Shown here piece after piece: positions 1 to 7,657 of a DNA stretch of 10,331 nucleotides. How positions within the stretch are numbered: position 1 is the first letter of the stretch; every line of letters starts with the position of its first letter. Made by a program: the position numbers and the translations under genes. Under the pieces are notes generated by a model. That model was not told where the DNA came from. It saw nothing but the letters and a program-made list of their open reading frames with translations, and searched no databases. This DNA is from Ochromonadaceae sp. CCMP2298 (taxonomy: Eukaryota > Sar > Synurophyceae > Ochromonadales > Ochromonadaceae): positions 1 through 10,331 of the forward strand of contig MU634758.1 in the NCBI GenBank assembly GCA_026770595.1, written 5' to 3'.

Positions 1-2071
1 GTGACCACCACCACTCTGGCCCTGGGCTCGAAGGAGCTCTCGCAGGAGGGTGCCATCGTGACTCGTCTTGCTGCCATCGAGGACATGGCTGGTATGTCCA
101 TCCTGTGCTCGGACAAGACCGGAACCCTTACTATGAACAAGATGATGATCCAGGAGGAGACCCCCGTGTACAAGCAGGGCGAGACGCAGTACACTCTGCT
201 TCGGTACGCCGCCATGGCTGCCAAGTGGAAGGAGCCCCCGAGAGACGCGCTCGACACGCTCACCCTGACTGCCGTGGACATGCCTTCGATGGACGCCGTC
301 GTCCAGCAGGCGTTCATGCCCTTCGACCCCATCGTGAAGCGCACCGAGGGCACCGTCAAGGAGGTCGCGACTGGCAAGACCTACAAGACCTCCAAGGGCG
401 CGCCCAATGTGATCCTGCAGCTCGTATCACAGGGACTGAAGGATCATGCTGAGGTGGATCGACTGCATCACCTGGTGGAGAGCGACGTCGAGAAGTTCGG
501 CCTGAGAGGCATCAGAACCCTTGCTGTCGCCAAGACCAACGAGAGGAACGAGTGGGAGTTCCTCGGCATGCTTACCTTCCTCGACCCCCCCCGCCCCGAC
601 ACCAAGCAGACCATCGATGACGCCATCAAGTACGGAGTGGCGGTCAAGATGATCACCGGAGACCACCTGCTGATTGCTTGTGAGACCGCCCGCGTGCTGG
701 GCATGGGTGACTACGTGAAGACTGGCTCTTCGCTGCCCCTGCTCGACCCCGTCACCAAGAAGAAGCCTGCTAACCTGTCGCGGGATTACGGGGACGAATG
801 CCTCGCCGTCGACGCTTTCGCGCAGGTATTGTACCTTTGTATTAACCTGCCCTCTCTATCTACCTATTTAATCCACTCTATGACCTACCTACCTATTTTA
901 CCCACCTACCAGGTGTTCCCCGAGCACAAGTACCTCATCGTGGAGTGCCTGAGAGAGCTAGGCTACAAGACGGGCATGACTGGAGACGGTGTGAACGACG
1001 CCCCTGCCCTGAAGCGCGCTGACGTGGGCGTGGCGGTGCAGGGCGCCACGGACGCCGCCCGCGCTGCTGCCGACATCGTGCTGACCCAGCCCGGTCTGTC
1101 CACCATCGTCAACGGCATCCTGATCTCCCGCCGCATCTTCGTGCGCATCAAGAACTTCCTCACCTACCGTATCGCGGCGACCCTGCAGCTGCTGGTGTTC
1201 TTCTTCATCTCCGTGCTGACCTTCAAGCCCTACGACTACATGCCCTCCGACTGGGAAACTCGCGAGGGCTTCGATAAACACCAATGGCCGGAGTTCTTCC
1301 ACCTGCCCGTGCTGATGCTCATGCTCATCACGCTGCTGAACGACGGCACCCTCATCGCCATCGGCTACGACAGGGTGGAAGCTCGCCACACCCCCGAGAA
1401 GTGGAACCTGCCCGTGTTATACCTCATCTCCTCCGTACTCGCCGCAGTCGCCTGCCTCTCCTCTCTGATCATGCTCTGGGGCCTACTGGACAGCTGGAAC
1501 TCGGGCTTCCTGGGCGGCGTCTCCATCGGCCAGATCACCACTTCCATGTACCTCAAGGTGTCCATCTCCGACTTCCTCACGCTCTTCTCTGCCCGCACCA
1601 ACGAGGACTGGTTCTGGACCACCGCGCCCGCACCCATACTGCTGGGCGCTGGCTGCCTCGCGCTTACCATCTCCACCATCCTCGCCTGCGTCTGGCCCCC
1701 CTCCTACCCCGATGGTATCTACACCCTGGGCCTTGCAAGACGACAGCCCTACGAGCTGCCTGTGTACATCTGGCTGTACTGCATCGGCTGGTGGTTCGTG
1801 CAGGACGCGGCCAAGGTGGGCACATATATAGCACATTTATATGTAGAAGCAATATACCACACACCTCCGTATCTCACCTTCCTATACCTCCCTCCCCCCT
1901 GTACCCTTACCTCCTCTACCCCTACAGGTGGGCACATTCTATCTGCTCAAGAAGTACAACTGGTTCGGGTACAATGACACCGGGAAGTTAGTACTGCCCG
2001 AGTCCACCCTCAAGTACATCGCGGACAATAAGGAGAAGGACTTGGCCAGCACTAGGTCTAAGGGACACTAA
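1..2071 (+). CDS. Plasma-membrane-type H+-transporting P-type ATPase (P3A), 3' portion, three exons
   Basis: This enzyme couples ATP hydrolysis to proton export across the plasma membrane. The exons are 1-825, 913-1815 and 1928-2071, all joined in phase 0, giving 623 visible residues. The 5' end lies outside the window. The visible part starts just after M4. It shows the phosphorylation motif DKTGT with Asp38, the nucleotide-binding KGAP (132-135), the hinge motif MITGD (217-221) and TGDGVND (298-304 after splicing). Hydrophobic M5 to M10 segments follow, and M6 carries LLNDGTL, whose Asp matches the proton-binding Asp of the family. These motifs, in this order, are diagnostic of P-type ATPases. 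The stretch LSQEGAIVTRLAAIEDMAGM before DKTGT points to the H+-ATPase subfamily. The C-terminal tail is short (about 45 residues after the last membrane segment) and ends in SKGH. I see no long plant-like autoinhibitory domain. Codons are strongly C/G-ending, as in highly expressed genes. Reading straight through both introns stays open to 1977, but this breaks the conserved AQ-VFPEHKY junction and loses the real C-terminus. Confidence 0.95.
826..912 (+). other. H+-ATPase intron (87 bp, multiple of three, no in-frame stop)
   Basis: The donor is CAG|GTATTG and the acceptor is CTACCAG|GTG, phase 0. The intron is pyrimidine-rich with CTACCTAT-type repeats. Removing it restores the conserved P-type ATPase stretch FAQVFPEHKY. 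Left in, it would add 29 residues without a frameshift or stop. Confidence 0.88.
1816..1927 (+). other. H+-ATPase intron (112 bp) flanked by a 12-bp direct repeat
   Basis: The donor is AAG|GTGGGC and the acceptor is TACAG|GTGGGC, phase 0. The 12-mer AGGTGGGCACAT occurs at 1814-1825, across the donor, and again at 1926-1937, across the acceptor. Splicing gives QDAAKVGTFYLLKKY and runs on to the stop at 2069-2071. Without splicing the frame hits a stop at about 1975. Confidence 0.85.
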
Positions 2072-2096
2072 AAAGTTATGGTATGGCATTGTTTCA

Positions 2097-2190
2097 AGGA
2101 CACTACTGGAAGTGTCCTCGCATTTACGTCGTAGTAGATAGTGTCATACAGTCCTATGACAGTACGTACTATCAAAGTACGTACTACGTA
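2097..2190. repeat. Nested inverted repeats just behind the H+-ATPase stop
   Basis: AGGACACT (2097-2104) pairs with AGTGTCCT (2111-2118) over a 6-base loop. A second structure follows: TGTCATA (2142-2148) pairs with TATGACA (2155-2161), GATAGT (2137-2142) with ACTATC (2168-2173), and TACGTCGTAGTA (2125-2136) with TACTACGTA (2182-2190) with a bulge. The self-complementary 10-mer AGTACGTACT occurs twice, at 2161-2170 and 2176-2185. The block could fold as RNA in the 3' UTR or be a remnant of a foldback element. Confidence 0.7.
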
Positions 2191-2606
2191 GTCTCACTGT
2201 CCCTCTATGCTATTGTCGTATGCCCATAATTGTCCACTGTCCTACTGTCCTACTCTTTCCTTGTCCTCCTGTCCTGACGACAATTCTTTCTGATGGATTA
2301 ACTTTGTACTGCACGCACTTTCTGCACATAGTTAGAGAATTATGATGCGTATTTTTGATGCTTCTGGGCTCTCAACAGCCACAGGGACAAGTGCTTCCGT
2401 GTGCCAAATGTTTACAGATCATCTGAACAAAAAAAGCAAAGTGTTGGATATCTTATTCGCATTGACTTTGCCTGCATTCGCAGAGCACAGCGTAAATTGA
2501 AAAAGACAAGTGAATTCTGTACCAGCTCACTGGCGTCGTTTGTATATTAGTTTGTGCAAAATAGCGCAAACAAGGACAAGGAAGGCAGCCAGATGAAAGA
2601 ATCCGT

Positions 2607-2634
2607 GACCGGGTTAACGTGCGTAACCCGGGTC
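2607..2634. repeat. GC-rich hairpin
   Basis: GACCGGGTTA (2607-2616) and TAACCCGGGTC (2624-2634) form a ten-base-pair stem with one bulged base over a 7-base loop. Its role is unknown. Confidence 0.65.
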
Positions 2635-2700
2635 CGCCGTGCATGAGATGGTCCCCTTTGGTCCACTGGGCTGGGACTAGAGTTGCCAAAACTCAATTTA

Positions 2701-2796
2701 AGGTACACTACACCACAACAAAAGCTGGTTTCAGGTACACAACACCGACTAAAAACCCAGTTTAAGGTACACAACACCAATAAAAAAGATCTCAAA
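2701..2796. repeat. Tandem repeat, three 32-bp units
   Basis: The units start at 2701, 2733 and 2765. Each begins AGGTACAC(A/T)ACACC. The rest of the unit is A-rich and diverged, often ending near CAGTTTA. The bases just before 2701 (ACTCAATTTA) resemble a unit end, so the array may start with a partial copy. Confidence 0.75.
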
Positions 2797-2805
2797 ACAT
2801 GTAAC

Positions 2806-2828
2806 TTACGTCCGTTACGTCCGTTACG
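2806..2828. repeat. 9-bp tandem repeat TTACGTCCG
   Basis: There are two perfect copies (2806-2814 and 2815-2823) followed by a partial third, TTACG (2824-2828). It lies directly behind the 32-bp array. Confidence 0.75.
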
Positions 2829-2861
2829 GTGGTTTTTGCCAAAACAAATAAATAACAGCCG

Positions 2862-2926
2862 TTTTTCGGGCTATGCCTAAAACCCGAAAAAGCTCGACGG
2901 CCCGACTTTCGGGTTGGGTCGAAGCC
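2862..2926. repeat. CCCGA/TCGGG inverted-repeat block
   Basis: TTTTTCGGG (2862-2870) pairs perfectly with CCCGAAAAA (2883-2891). CCCGA and TCGGG recur at 2901 and 2909, with GGGTCGAAGCCC following. Such blocks are common in interspersed repeats, but no transposon coding sequence is present. Confidence 0.55.
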
Positions 2927-3140
2927 CTGCCACCGTGTCCGAGGAGTGTGACTGTGTTGGCCCTCGTAGCACGTTGGAGTCGTAGCGTGTCTGTTGCTCA
3001 TATTCATTCAGGGGGCGACCATCTGGGAGGTGTATTCGTGTGCGGCGCGATCGACCCCGTCCTTCTTGCGCAGCGAACACTCTTGAGCATAGAGACAAAG
3101 AGCGCCCTGCCCACAGGTCCGCCTGTTCTCCGTTCTCAGG

Positions 3141-4820
3141 ATGGGAGTTGCCTCCTCGTTTCTGAGCAAGAAGAAGTTCGACTCCTTCGTTGGGGAATTT
3201 ATGCCCGGTTTCTCCTCCTACACCGCCTGCCCTCCGTCGGAGGCAGACTACCTGCGTGGCAAAGAGACGTGGGCCACGATCGCAGCCAAGTTTCGATGGG
3301 AGCGCGCACAGTGCGAGTACTTCCCAGGCGACGTTGCCTCCGTGGGTCCCTTTTTCTTCAGCTTCTACCAGCAACTGCACACCCTCAACCCGCACAGTAG
3401 ACTGCTCGCCAGCCCCATGACTCTGAAGTGCAAATTCCTTATAGACATAGTGTCGCTGCTGGTCTCGGACACGGACACCCACCGACTCAAGCAATTTGTG
3501 AAAATGTACAGGGCGGAGGGCGTGCGAATCGACGAATGTGAGTAATTGCAACCTGTGTCCCTGTGTTGGAGTGTTTTATTCTTCTCCTATTATACACCTA
3601 TGCTCCCTACTTACTCTTTACCCCACATCGCCTCTCATCTCCCCTCCGATTTCCCCTCTCTTCTCTCCCCCCTTTTCTTTCACCCCCCCCCACACACACA
3701 CCCACAACACTGCAATCCCACTCCTCCTAACCGTACATGTGTATTTATCCCCCTCCTTTTATACCGTCTATGTGTGTTTTATCCCCTAGACGGGCTGCTG
3801 TGCCAAGCATTTCTGCTCACCATCCAAGACCGCGCCACGACGCTAGAGCTAGAGACTACGACTGCGCTCTTTCAAGCGGATACCCAACTGGATACCTTCA
3901 ATGCGGATGCCGATACCGATACTTTCCCGATGTCCATGATCTCTGCCAAACGAAAAATATATCAGCCAGTGAGAGCTCCCTCGGATAGTTCGGGTTGGAC
4001 CAAATCGGATAATTCGGGTTGGGACCATTCTGTGAAGTCGGCTGAGACGGCGGAGAAGGGAGACAGCTCAAGAATCCACAGCGCGCTCACGCGTTTGCGG
4101 GTGGAGCCCAGGGGCACTGTGGTGGAGCAGAGCGTACAGCAAACCAACAGGAACAGCAACAAAAACAACAGCAGCAAAAGCAATATCAGCAAGTTTTACT
4201 CTATCAAACAGTCCCCCTCCCTCATCCTCCTCTGGTCCCGCCTCCTCTCCCACCTCGCCCGCAACCTCCTCATCACCCACTGCGTCTCCTGCATACGACC
4301 CGGAGATCCATCTGGGGACCTGCTCTCGCGCTCTCTGCAGACCCACGCCTCCCATAGCAGCGTGCGAAACCTCTTCCCCTGTCTGCACTTCGATTGCCCT
4401 GCGCACGGGAGGGTGTGCGCGGGCGAGGGGTGTGTGCATGAGGTGCACATAAAGGTCCGGGGTATTGCGAAAGTCCGTAATATTATGTCGTCAGTGGTGG
4501 GAGGCGGAAAAGAAAATGGCGGCAAATACTCGGGCAGCAAAGAGGTCAGCGTCTCAGATCTTACCAGTGGCAGCATTAATGGTCCAAATGTGGGTGGGGG
4601 CACCCCCAAAAGCGGCAGCAGGAGCCTGAACATTCCGGTTGTGGTGGAGGAGGGGAGGGAGTTGGGGCAAGGGGATGGGGTTGGTATCTCCGTTAACGAT
4701 GGTAGTCGGACAGACCGTGGTGCAGGGCTGGTGCTTTTCAGCCAGTCCTTTAGGGTTGGGGCGGGAGAGGTGGGAGAGGGGGGGGAGGAAATGGGGGAGG
4801 TTGGAGTGCGAGAAGGCTAG
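3141..4820 (+). CDS. Globin-like fold protein, predicted N-myristoylated, key haem ligands replaced; two exons
   Basis: The exons are 3141-3537 and 3790-4820, joined in phase 1 (GAA T|AC), giving 475 residues. The N-terminus MGVASS fits the myristoylation consensus (Gly2, Ser6) and is followed by Lys10-12. Residues ~42-145 follow the flavohaemoglobin/single-domain globin pattern: a helix-A Trp (44); FYQQL (75-79), whose Tyr76 sits at B10; NP (83-84); and MYRAEGVRIDEYGLLCQAFLLTI, which spans the intron junction and parallels the family's F and G helices with no gap. By this alignment Ala90 occupies the CD1 Phe position and Tyr123 the proximal-His (F8) position, so haem binding is doubtful. The fold call comes from pattern matching by eye. 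Residues ~150-475 match no family I know. They include an Asn/Ser/Lys-rich stretch near 260, a Cys/His cluster (297-352) and a Gly/Glu-rich end. The start has a G at +4 and a myristoylation motif. An AATAAA lies 38 bases past the stop. A further intron in the long second exon cannot be excluded. Confidence 0.72.
3538..3789 (+). other. Intron of the globin-like gene (252 bp)
   Basis: The donor is GAAT|GTGAGT and the acceptor is CCCCTAG|AC. The interior is very pyrimidine-rich with C and CA runs around 3670-3710. Splicing joins the F-helix-like and G-helix-like halves of the globin pattern at the right spacing, which supports both borders. Confidence 0.85.
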
Positions 4821-4857
4821 ACTGGACAGAGGTCGACAGGACAGCAACCAACAGGAC

Positions 4858-4863
4858 AATAAA
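4858..4863 (+). promoter_or_regulatory. Poly(A) signal AATAAA of the globin-like gene
   Basis: A canonical hexamer 38 bases after the stop at 4818-4820, in an A-rich stretch with repeated ACAACCAACAGGACAA-type words. Confidence 0.6.
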
Positions 4864-5215
4864 CAACCAACAGGACAACCAACAACAGGATGACTGGGAA
4901 GTACATAAGGTAATTAAAGTTGTGCACTGAGAAAGGCGACACATAGATCTGGAGAAATAGAAATAGAGATGTATATAACCATGGAAGACGGACACTGTTT
5001 AGTCTCGTTACAGTACGCCATTATCATTTTGATTTCCTGCCTTGGCTTCGGCCTCGATTTCCCGACTTTCGCTGCGTGGAAAAACTAAGCAAATTCTTTC
5101 AAAAATAGCTCTTTTTATTCTTTTTATGCTGGCCTTCTCCGCAGCACGAAGCACAGTTTAGAGCACGGACAGAGCTCGAAACTCTCCTGCGGTCTACACT
5201 GCTCTGCTGCGCTTA
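4864..5215. other. Spacer between two convergent genes
   Basis: This should hold the 3' UTR ends of the globin-like gene (plus) and the GT54 gene (minus). Apart from the two AATAAA signals I see no gene, RNA or strong repeat. Confidence 0.55.
5114..5119 (-). promoter_or_regulatory. Poly(A) signal AATAAA of the GT54 gene
   Basis: TTTATT on the plus strand reads AATAAA on the minus strand, about 97 bases beyond the GT54 stop codon. Confidence 0.5.
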
Positions 5216-7318
5216 CTAAACCTTCTGTCTGGCCCAGTCGATCTTGACCTTATCGGGATTCCTGACATTGCAGGGCCACAGGTCGTCTCGGGGGCAGTCG
5301 TGTGCACTGTACGCCTCAACCTGGAACACGGTCGGCTCCACCAGCGGCTCATAGCACTTCGGAAAGCCTGTCGTCTTCTGGGTGCGTAAGGTGGAAACAA
5401 CGCCTATATGGTTGAACAGATTGTACTTGAACCCGATATTGGCGCGCTTTTGCTTGTACTCGCTGCTCTCCGGCGTCTCCCCCGCAAACCACTCCACCAC
5501 AAGGTGGTCCGGTGGGCGCCTAACCTGGTGCTTTATAAGATACTGGGCAAAAGTGGGTATGTCCTTCATGTGCATGAAGATCCCATTCATGCCGTAGCTG
5601 GACCGGATAGCCAGCCAATCCGGATGGTAGCGAGAAGCCTTGTCCAGCATGTACTGCAATGCCAGGAATCCGTTGCTGCAAATCTGCATATCGTCTTCTA
5701 GAAACAGGTAGTACTTGCCGCGCCTCTGCATGTTCTTGCGCATAACCGTTACGATATTTCGCGTCTGCCGGCGCACCACAAACCCCGGCTTGTTGGCATT
5801 ACCCCGGTCATTCCTGCTGCCTGATACCGGGTCGGGTGCGAGGTCTGCGGCCTCTGCCTCTGCAAAATGAAAGTACATGGCTTGGGGGTGTCCGGATTGT
5901 GCAGAGTACATGTGTTTCGCGCGATTGTACACAGTGTGCGTTACGGCGGGATCGGTGTTGAGCTAATCGAATTGTTTAGAGGGAGGGGTGGGAATAGGTG
6001 GAGATGGAGGTGGGGAGATAAGCAGGTTTAAGAGTCGACATACGGTGGGAGTGATGTGATGATAGGATACTTTGATAAGACGATAAGAAGGCAGGGTACT
6101 GTGCACGATAGTATGTACGATAATTGAGTAGTAATGATATGGTTTTTATAATAGCATTATGATAGTATAGTAGTATAGTAGTATACTGTGTCATATGGCA
6201 GTAAGTGCTTCCCCCCTACAGCCCTCCCCCCCCCTTACCTGCATATTCAGCACGGACACCAGCACTCTGCCGTACAGGAGGTGCGCCGGGTCTGCGGGCA
6301 GCTGGGCAGCGAGGGCCTCCAAAGTGCGAAGCAAGTAGTCTTCTGAGTGGGCACGAGCCACAGTGGGCATGCCGATTATGAGCCACTTATCGCCCCCCTC
6401 TCCCGTCTCTCCCTTCTCTGCAGCTATTGCTGCTAATTGTGCTGTTGTTGCTGTTGATACTGGCCCTGCATGTGCATTTCCTATACTCTCCACACCGCTC
6501 CCCCCTGTTATTTGCCTGTCCCCCTTTGCCTTTTCCTCTGCCTCTTGCGCCATCTTTAATCCTTTCCTCGCCTCCTGAGCTTCCTTCGCCTCTGCCCTCG
6601 CCTCTGCCAGGTCGGTGCTGCAGCTCTGCGCCCTCTGTCCCCACTGGTACTTCTCCTGCATACAGGCAGTGAGACCGCTCTGCATTCTGCCCAATTCTGC
6701 CTTCAGCTCGACAGTCCCCACATCTGTACCTGTACCCACACCCGCTTTACCATCAATACCACCTATACCACCTATACCACCTATGCCACCTATACCACCC
6801 CCCCCCGCACCCGCCAGTACGCACAACCGCCCCACACCTGCCGCCCCCGCCCCGCTCATGCTGACGTTAGTGGCCGCCAAGTCCCTCAGCAGCTGCTGCG
6901 TGTCGAACAGCAGGGACTGCAGGGAATGCAGGGACTGTACGCTGTCCCTGGCGCGAAGTTTCTAGTGGGGTAAGGTGTAGGTGGTAGTAGGTGGAGGTGG
7001 GTGGGGTGTGAGTGTGGGTGTAGGCGTAAGTGTGTAAAGGTATAGGTGGTATAAGTATAGGGGTGGATGGGTGTCACAGGTGTAGGCGCCATTATAGTGG
7101 CAACTGCGTACCTGCTGCGCCAATTCGGGCCCAGTGTGCAGCACCTTGTGCATCACGAGCCAGAAGCAGAACACGAAGGCCACCAGGAATACCAAACTGC
7201 CCAGGCCGAAGGAGCCTCTGCCCTCTCTTCCCTCTCTGCCCTCTCTGCCCTCTCTGCCCTCTCTCTCTTTACTCTCTCTCCCCTCTCTGCCGTCCTTCCC
7301 CTCGCGCCGCGCAGACAT
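5216..7318 (-). CDS. MGAT4: GT54-family beta-1,4-N-acetylglucosaminyltransferase (MGAT4-like), three exons
   Basis: Members of this family add a beta-1,4 GlcNAc branch to the alpha-1,3 mannose arm of N-glycans in the Golgi, using UDP-GlcNAc. The exons on the minus strand are 7318-7112, 6961-6239 and 5962-5216, all phase 0, giving 558 residues. Residues 1-37 are a basic/acidic Glu-Gly-Arg repeat tail, followed by one membrane anchor (about 38-56, LGSLVFLVAFVFCFWLVM), so this is a type II protein. Residues 70-260 form a stem: a Gly-Gly-Ile repeat, an Ala/Glu/Lys-rich probable coiled coil and a Thr/Gly-rich linker. The catalytic domain starts near Trp262 (KWLIIGMPTV). It contains VLNMQLNTDPAVTHTVYNRA across an intron, then YYLFLEDDMQIC with the metal/nucleotide-sugar motif Glu399-Asp400-Asp401, and RANIGFKYNLFNHIG, which matches the MGAT4 stretch ending in LFQHVG. 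Human MGAT4A (about 535 residues) has a further lectin-like C-terminal domain. Here only about 60 residues follow the catalytic core, so that domain seems absent. Exact acceptor specificity cannot be read from sequence. Confidence 0.88.
5963..6238 (-). other. GT54 gene intron 2 (276 bp)
   Basis: On the minus strand the donor is ATGCAG|GTAAGG and the acceptor is GATTAG|CTC, phase 0. The join VLNMQ-LNTDP lies inside the conserved catalytic region. The plus strand near 6160-6185 carries about three AGTATAGT-type repeats. Confidence 0.88.
6755..6802. repeat. 9-bp microsatellite ACCACCTAT coding for Gly-Gly-Ile
   Basis: About five copies in the GT54 stem exon, with a G variant (ACCTATGCC). On the minus strand they encode a (Gly-Gly-Ile) run ahead of the coiled-coil stem. 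Copy number probably varies between strains. Confidence 0.7.
6962..7111 (-). other. GT54 gene intron 1 (150 bp)
   Basis: On the minus strand the donor is CAGCAG|GTACGC and the acceptor is CCACTAG|AAACTT, phase 0. It separates the membrane-anchor exon (ending ELAQQ) from the stem exon (starting KLRARDS). The plus strand is rich in GGTGTAGGTG-type words. Confidence 0.8.
7217..7268. repeat. 9-bp repeat CCCTCTCTG coding for the Glu-Gly-Arg tail
   Basis: Several near-perfect copies in GT54 exon 1 encode (EGR)n on the cytosolic side of the membrane anchor. The tract is prone to slippage. Confidence 0.7.
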
Positions 7319-7330
7319 TACTGCAGATGA

Positions 7331-7349
7331 TCTTAGTGTGACACTAAGA
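7331..7349. promoter_or_regulatory. 19-bp palindrome 13 bases before the GT54 start
   Basis: TCTTAGTGTGACACTAAGA is a perfect 9+9 inverted repeat around one central G. Its near edge is 12 bases upstream of the GT54 ATG. It could be a dimeric factor site or a short 5' UTR hairpin. Confidence 0.55.
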
Positions 7350-7469
7350 AACGCTACGCTCTGTAGACGCTCTACTCATGCGGGCCAACCCAGTCACGAT
7401 CAACGACTGCTAGGCTGGGCGCATTGACTTCCTGTGTCGATGCTCGCCTTCACTGCCCTGCGCACACCC

Positions 7470-7530
7470 GTGTCTGGTGTCTGCTGGTGTGGGGTGTCTG
7501 GTGTCTGATGTCTGATGTCTGCTGTCTACT
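7470..7530. repeat. Imperfect 7-bp repeat TGTCTG(G/A/C)
   Basis: About seven TGTCTGN words in a row, interrupted once by TGGTGTGGGG. Simple-sequence DNA in the divergent promoter region. Confidence 0.6.
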
Positions 7531-7638
7531 GTGCGACGCTGAGCGGCTGCCCGGCTGTTGGCTGCCCGCGCGCGCCTTTTCCCTCGAAGAAATGCGGAGG
7601 ATCGGATCGCACAGCAGCAGGAGAGCAGACATCCTGGA

Positions 7639-7657
7639 CATCGCTATCATAGCGATG
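7639..7657. promoter_or_regulatory. 19-bp palindrome in the divergent region
   Basis: CATCGCTATCATAGCGATG is a perfect 9+9 inverted repeat around one central C, 279 bases upstream of the YJU2 start. It has the same geometry as the palindrome at 7331-7349 but a different sequence. Confidence 0.55.

Larger units (their letters stand above)
2072..3140. other. Intergenic region, no supported gene; repeat- and hairpin-rich
   Basis: About 1.07 kb between the H+-ATPase stop and the globin-like start. The short frames here match no recognisable protein. The first ~150 bases are probably the H+-ATPase 3' UTR. No AATAAA occurs within 700 bases of its stop (the first are at 2779 and 2847), so that gene probably uses a variant poly(A) signal. 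Bases 2230-2280 are rich in GTCCT repeats. The last ~250 bases should contain the globin-like gene's promoter and 5' UTR, but I see no clear TATA box. Confidence 0.6.

Noticed and set aside
958-1389. Long minus-strand open frame inside the H+-ATPase gene
   Set aside because: A shadow of the GC-rich, codon-biased sense gene. The predicted residues are low-complexity and match nothing, while the sense frame carries diagnostic motifs.
1284-1991. Second plus-strand frame of 235 residues overlapping the H+-ATPase
   Set aside because: Pro/His/Arg-rich frame-shift shadow of the membrane domain. It runs straight through the second intron.
2701-2796. Three regularly spaced repeats reminiscent of a small CRISPR array
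   Set aside because: Eukaryotic context, only three units, and the regions between the repeated words resemble each other. It is an ordinary tandem repeat.
2873-3551. Overlapping frames on both strands around the start of the globin-like gene (2873-3400 plus, 2877-3551 minus)
   Set aside because: No recognisable motifs. Both run through the CCCGA repeat block, and the competing frame from 3141 gives a globin pattern that continues correctly across an intron.
3546-3789. The frame of the second globin-like exon stays open upstream to an ATG at 3546
   Set aside because: This part is pyrimidine-rich intron between a good donor and acceptor. Its translation is low-complexity Pro/Ser/Leu.
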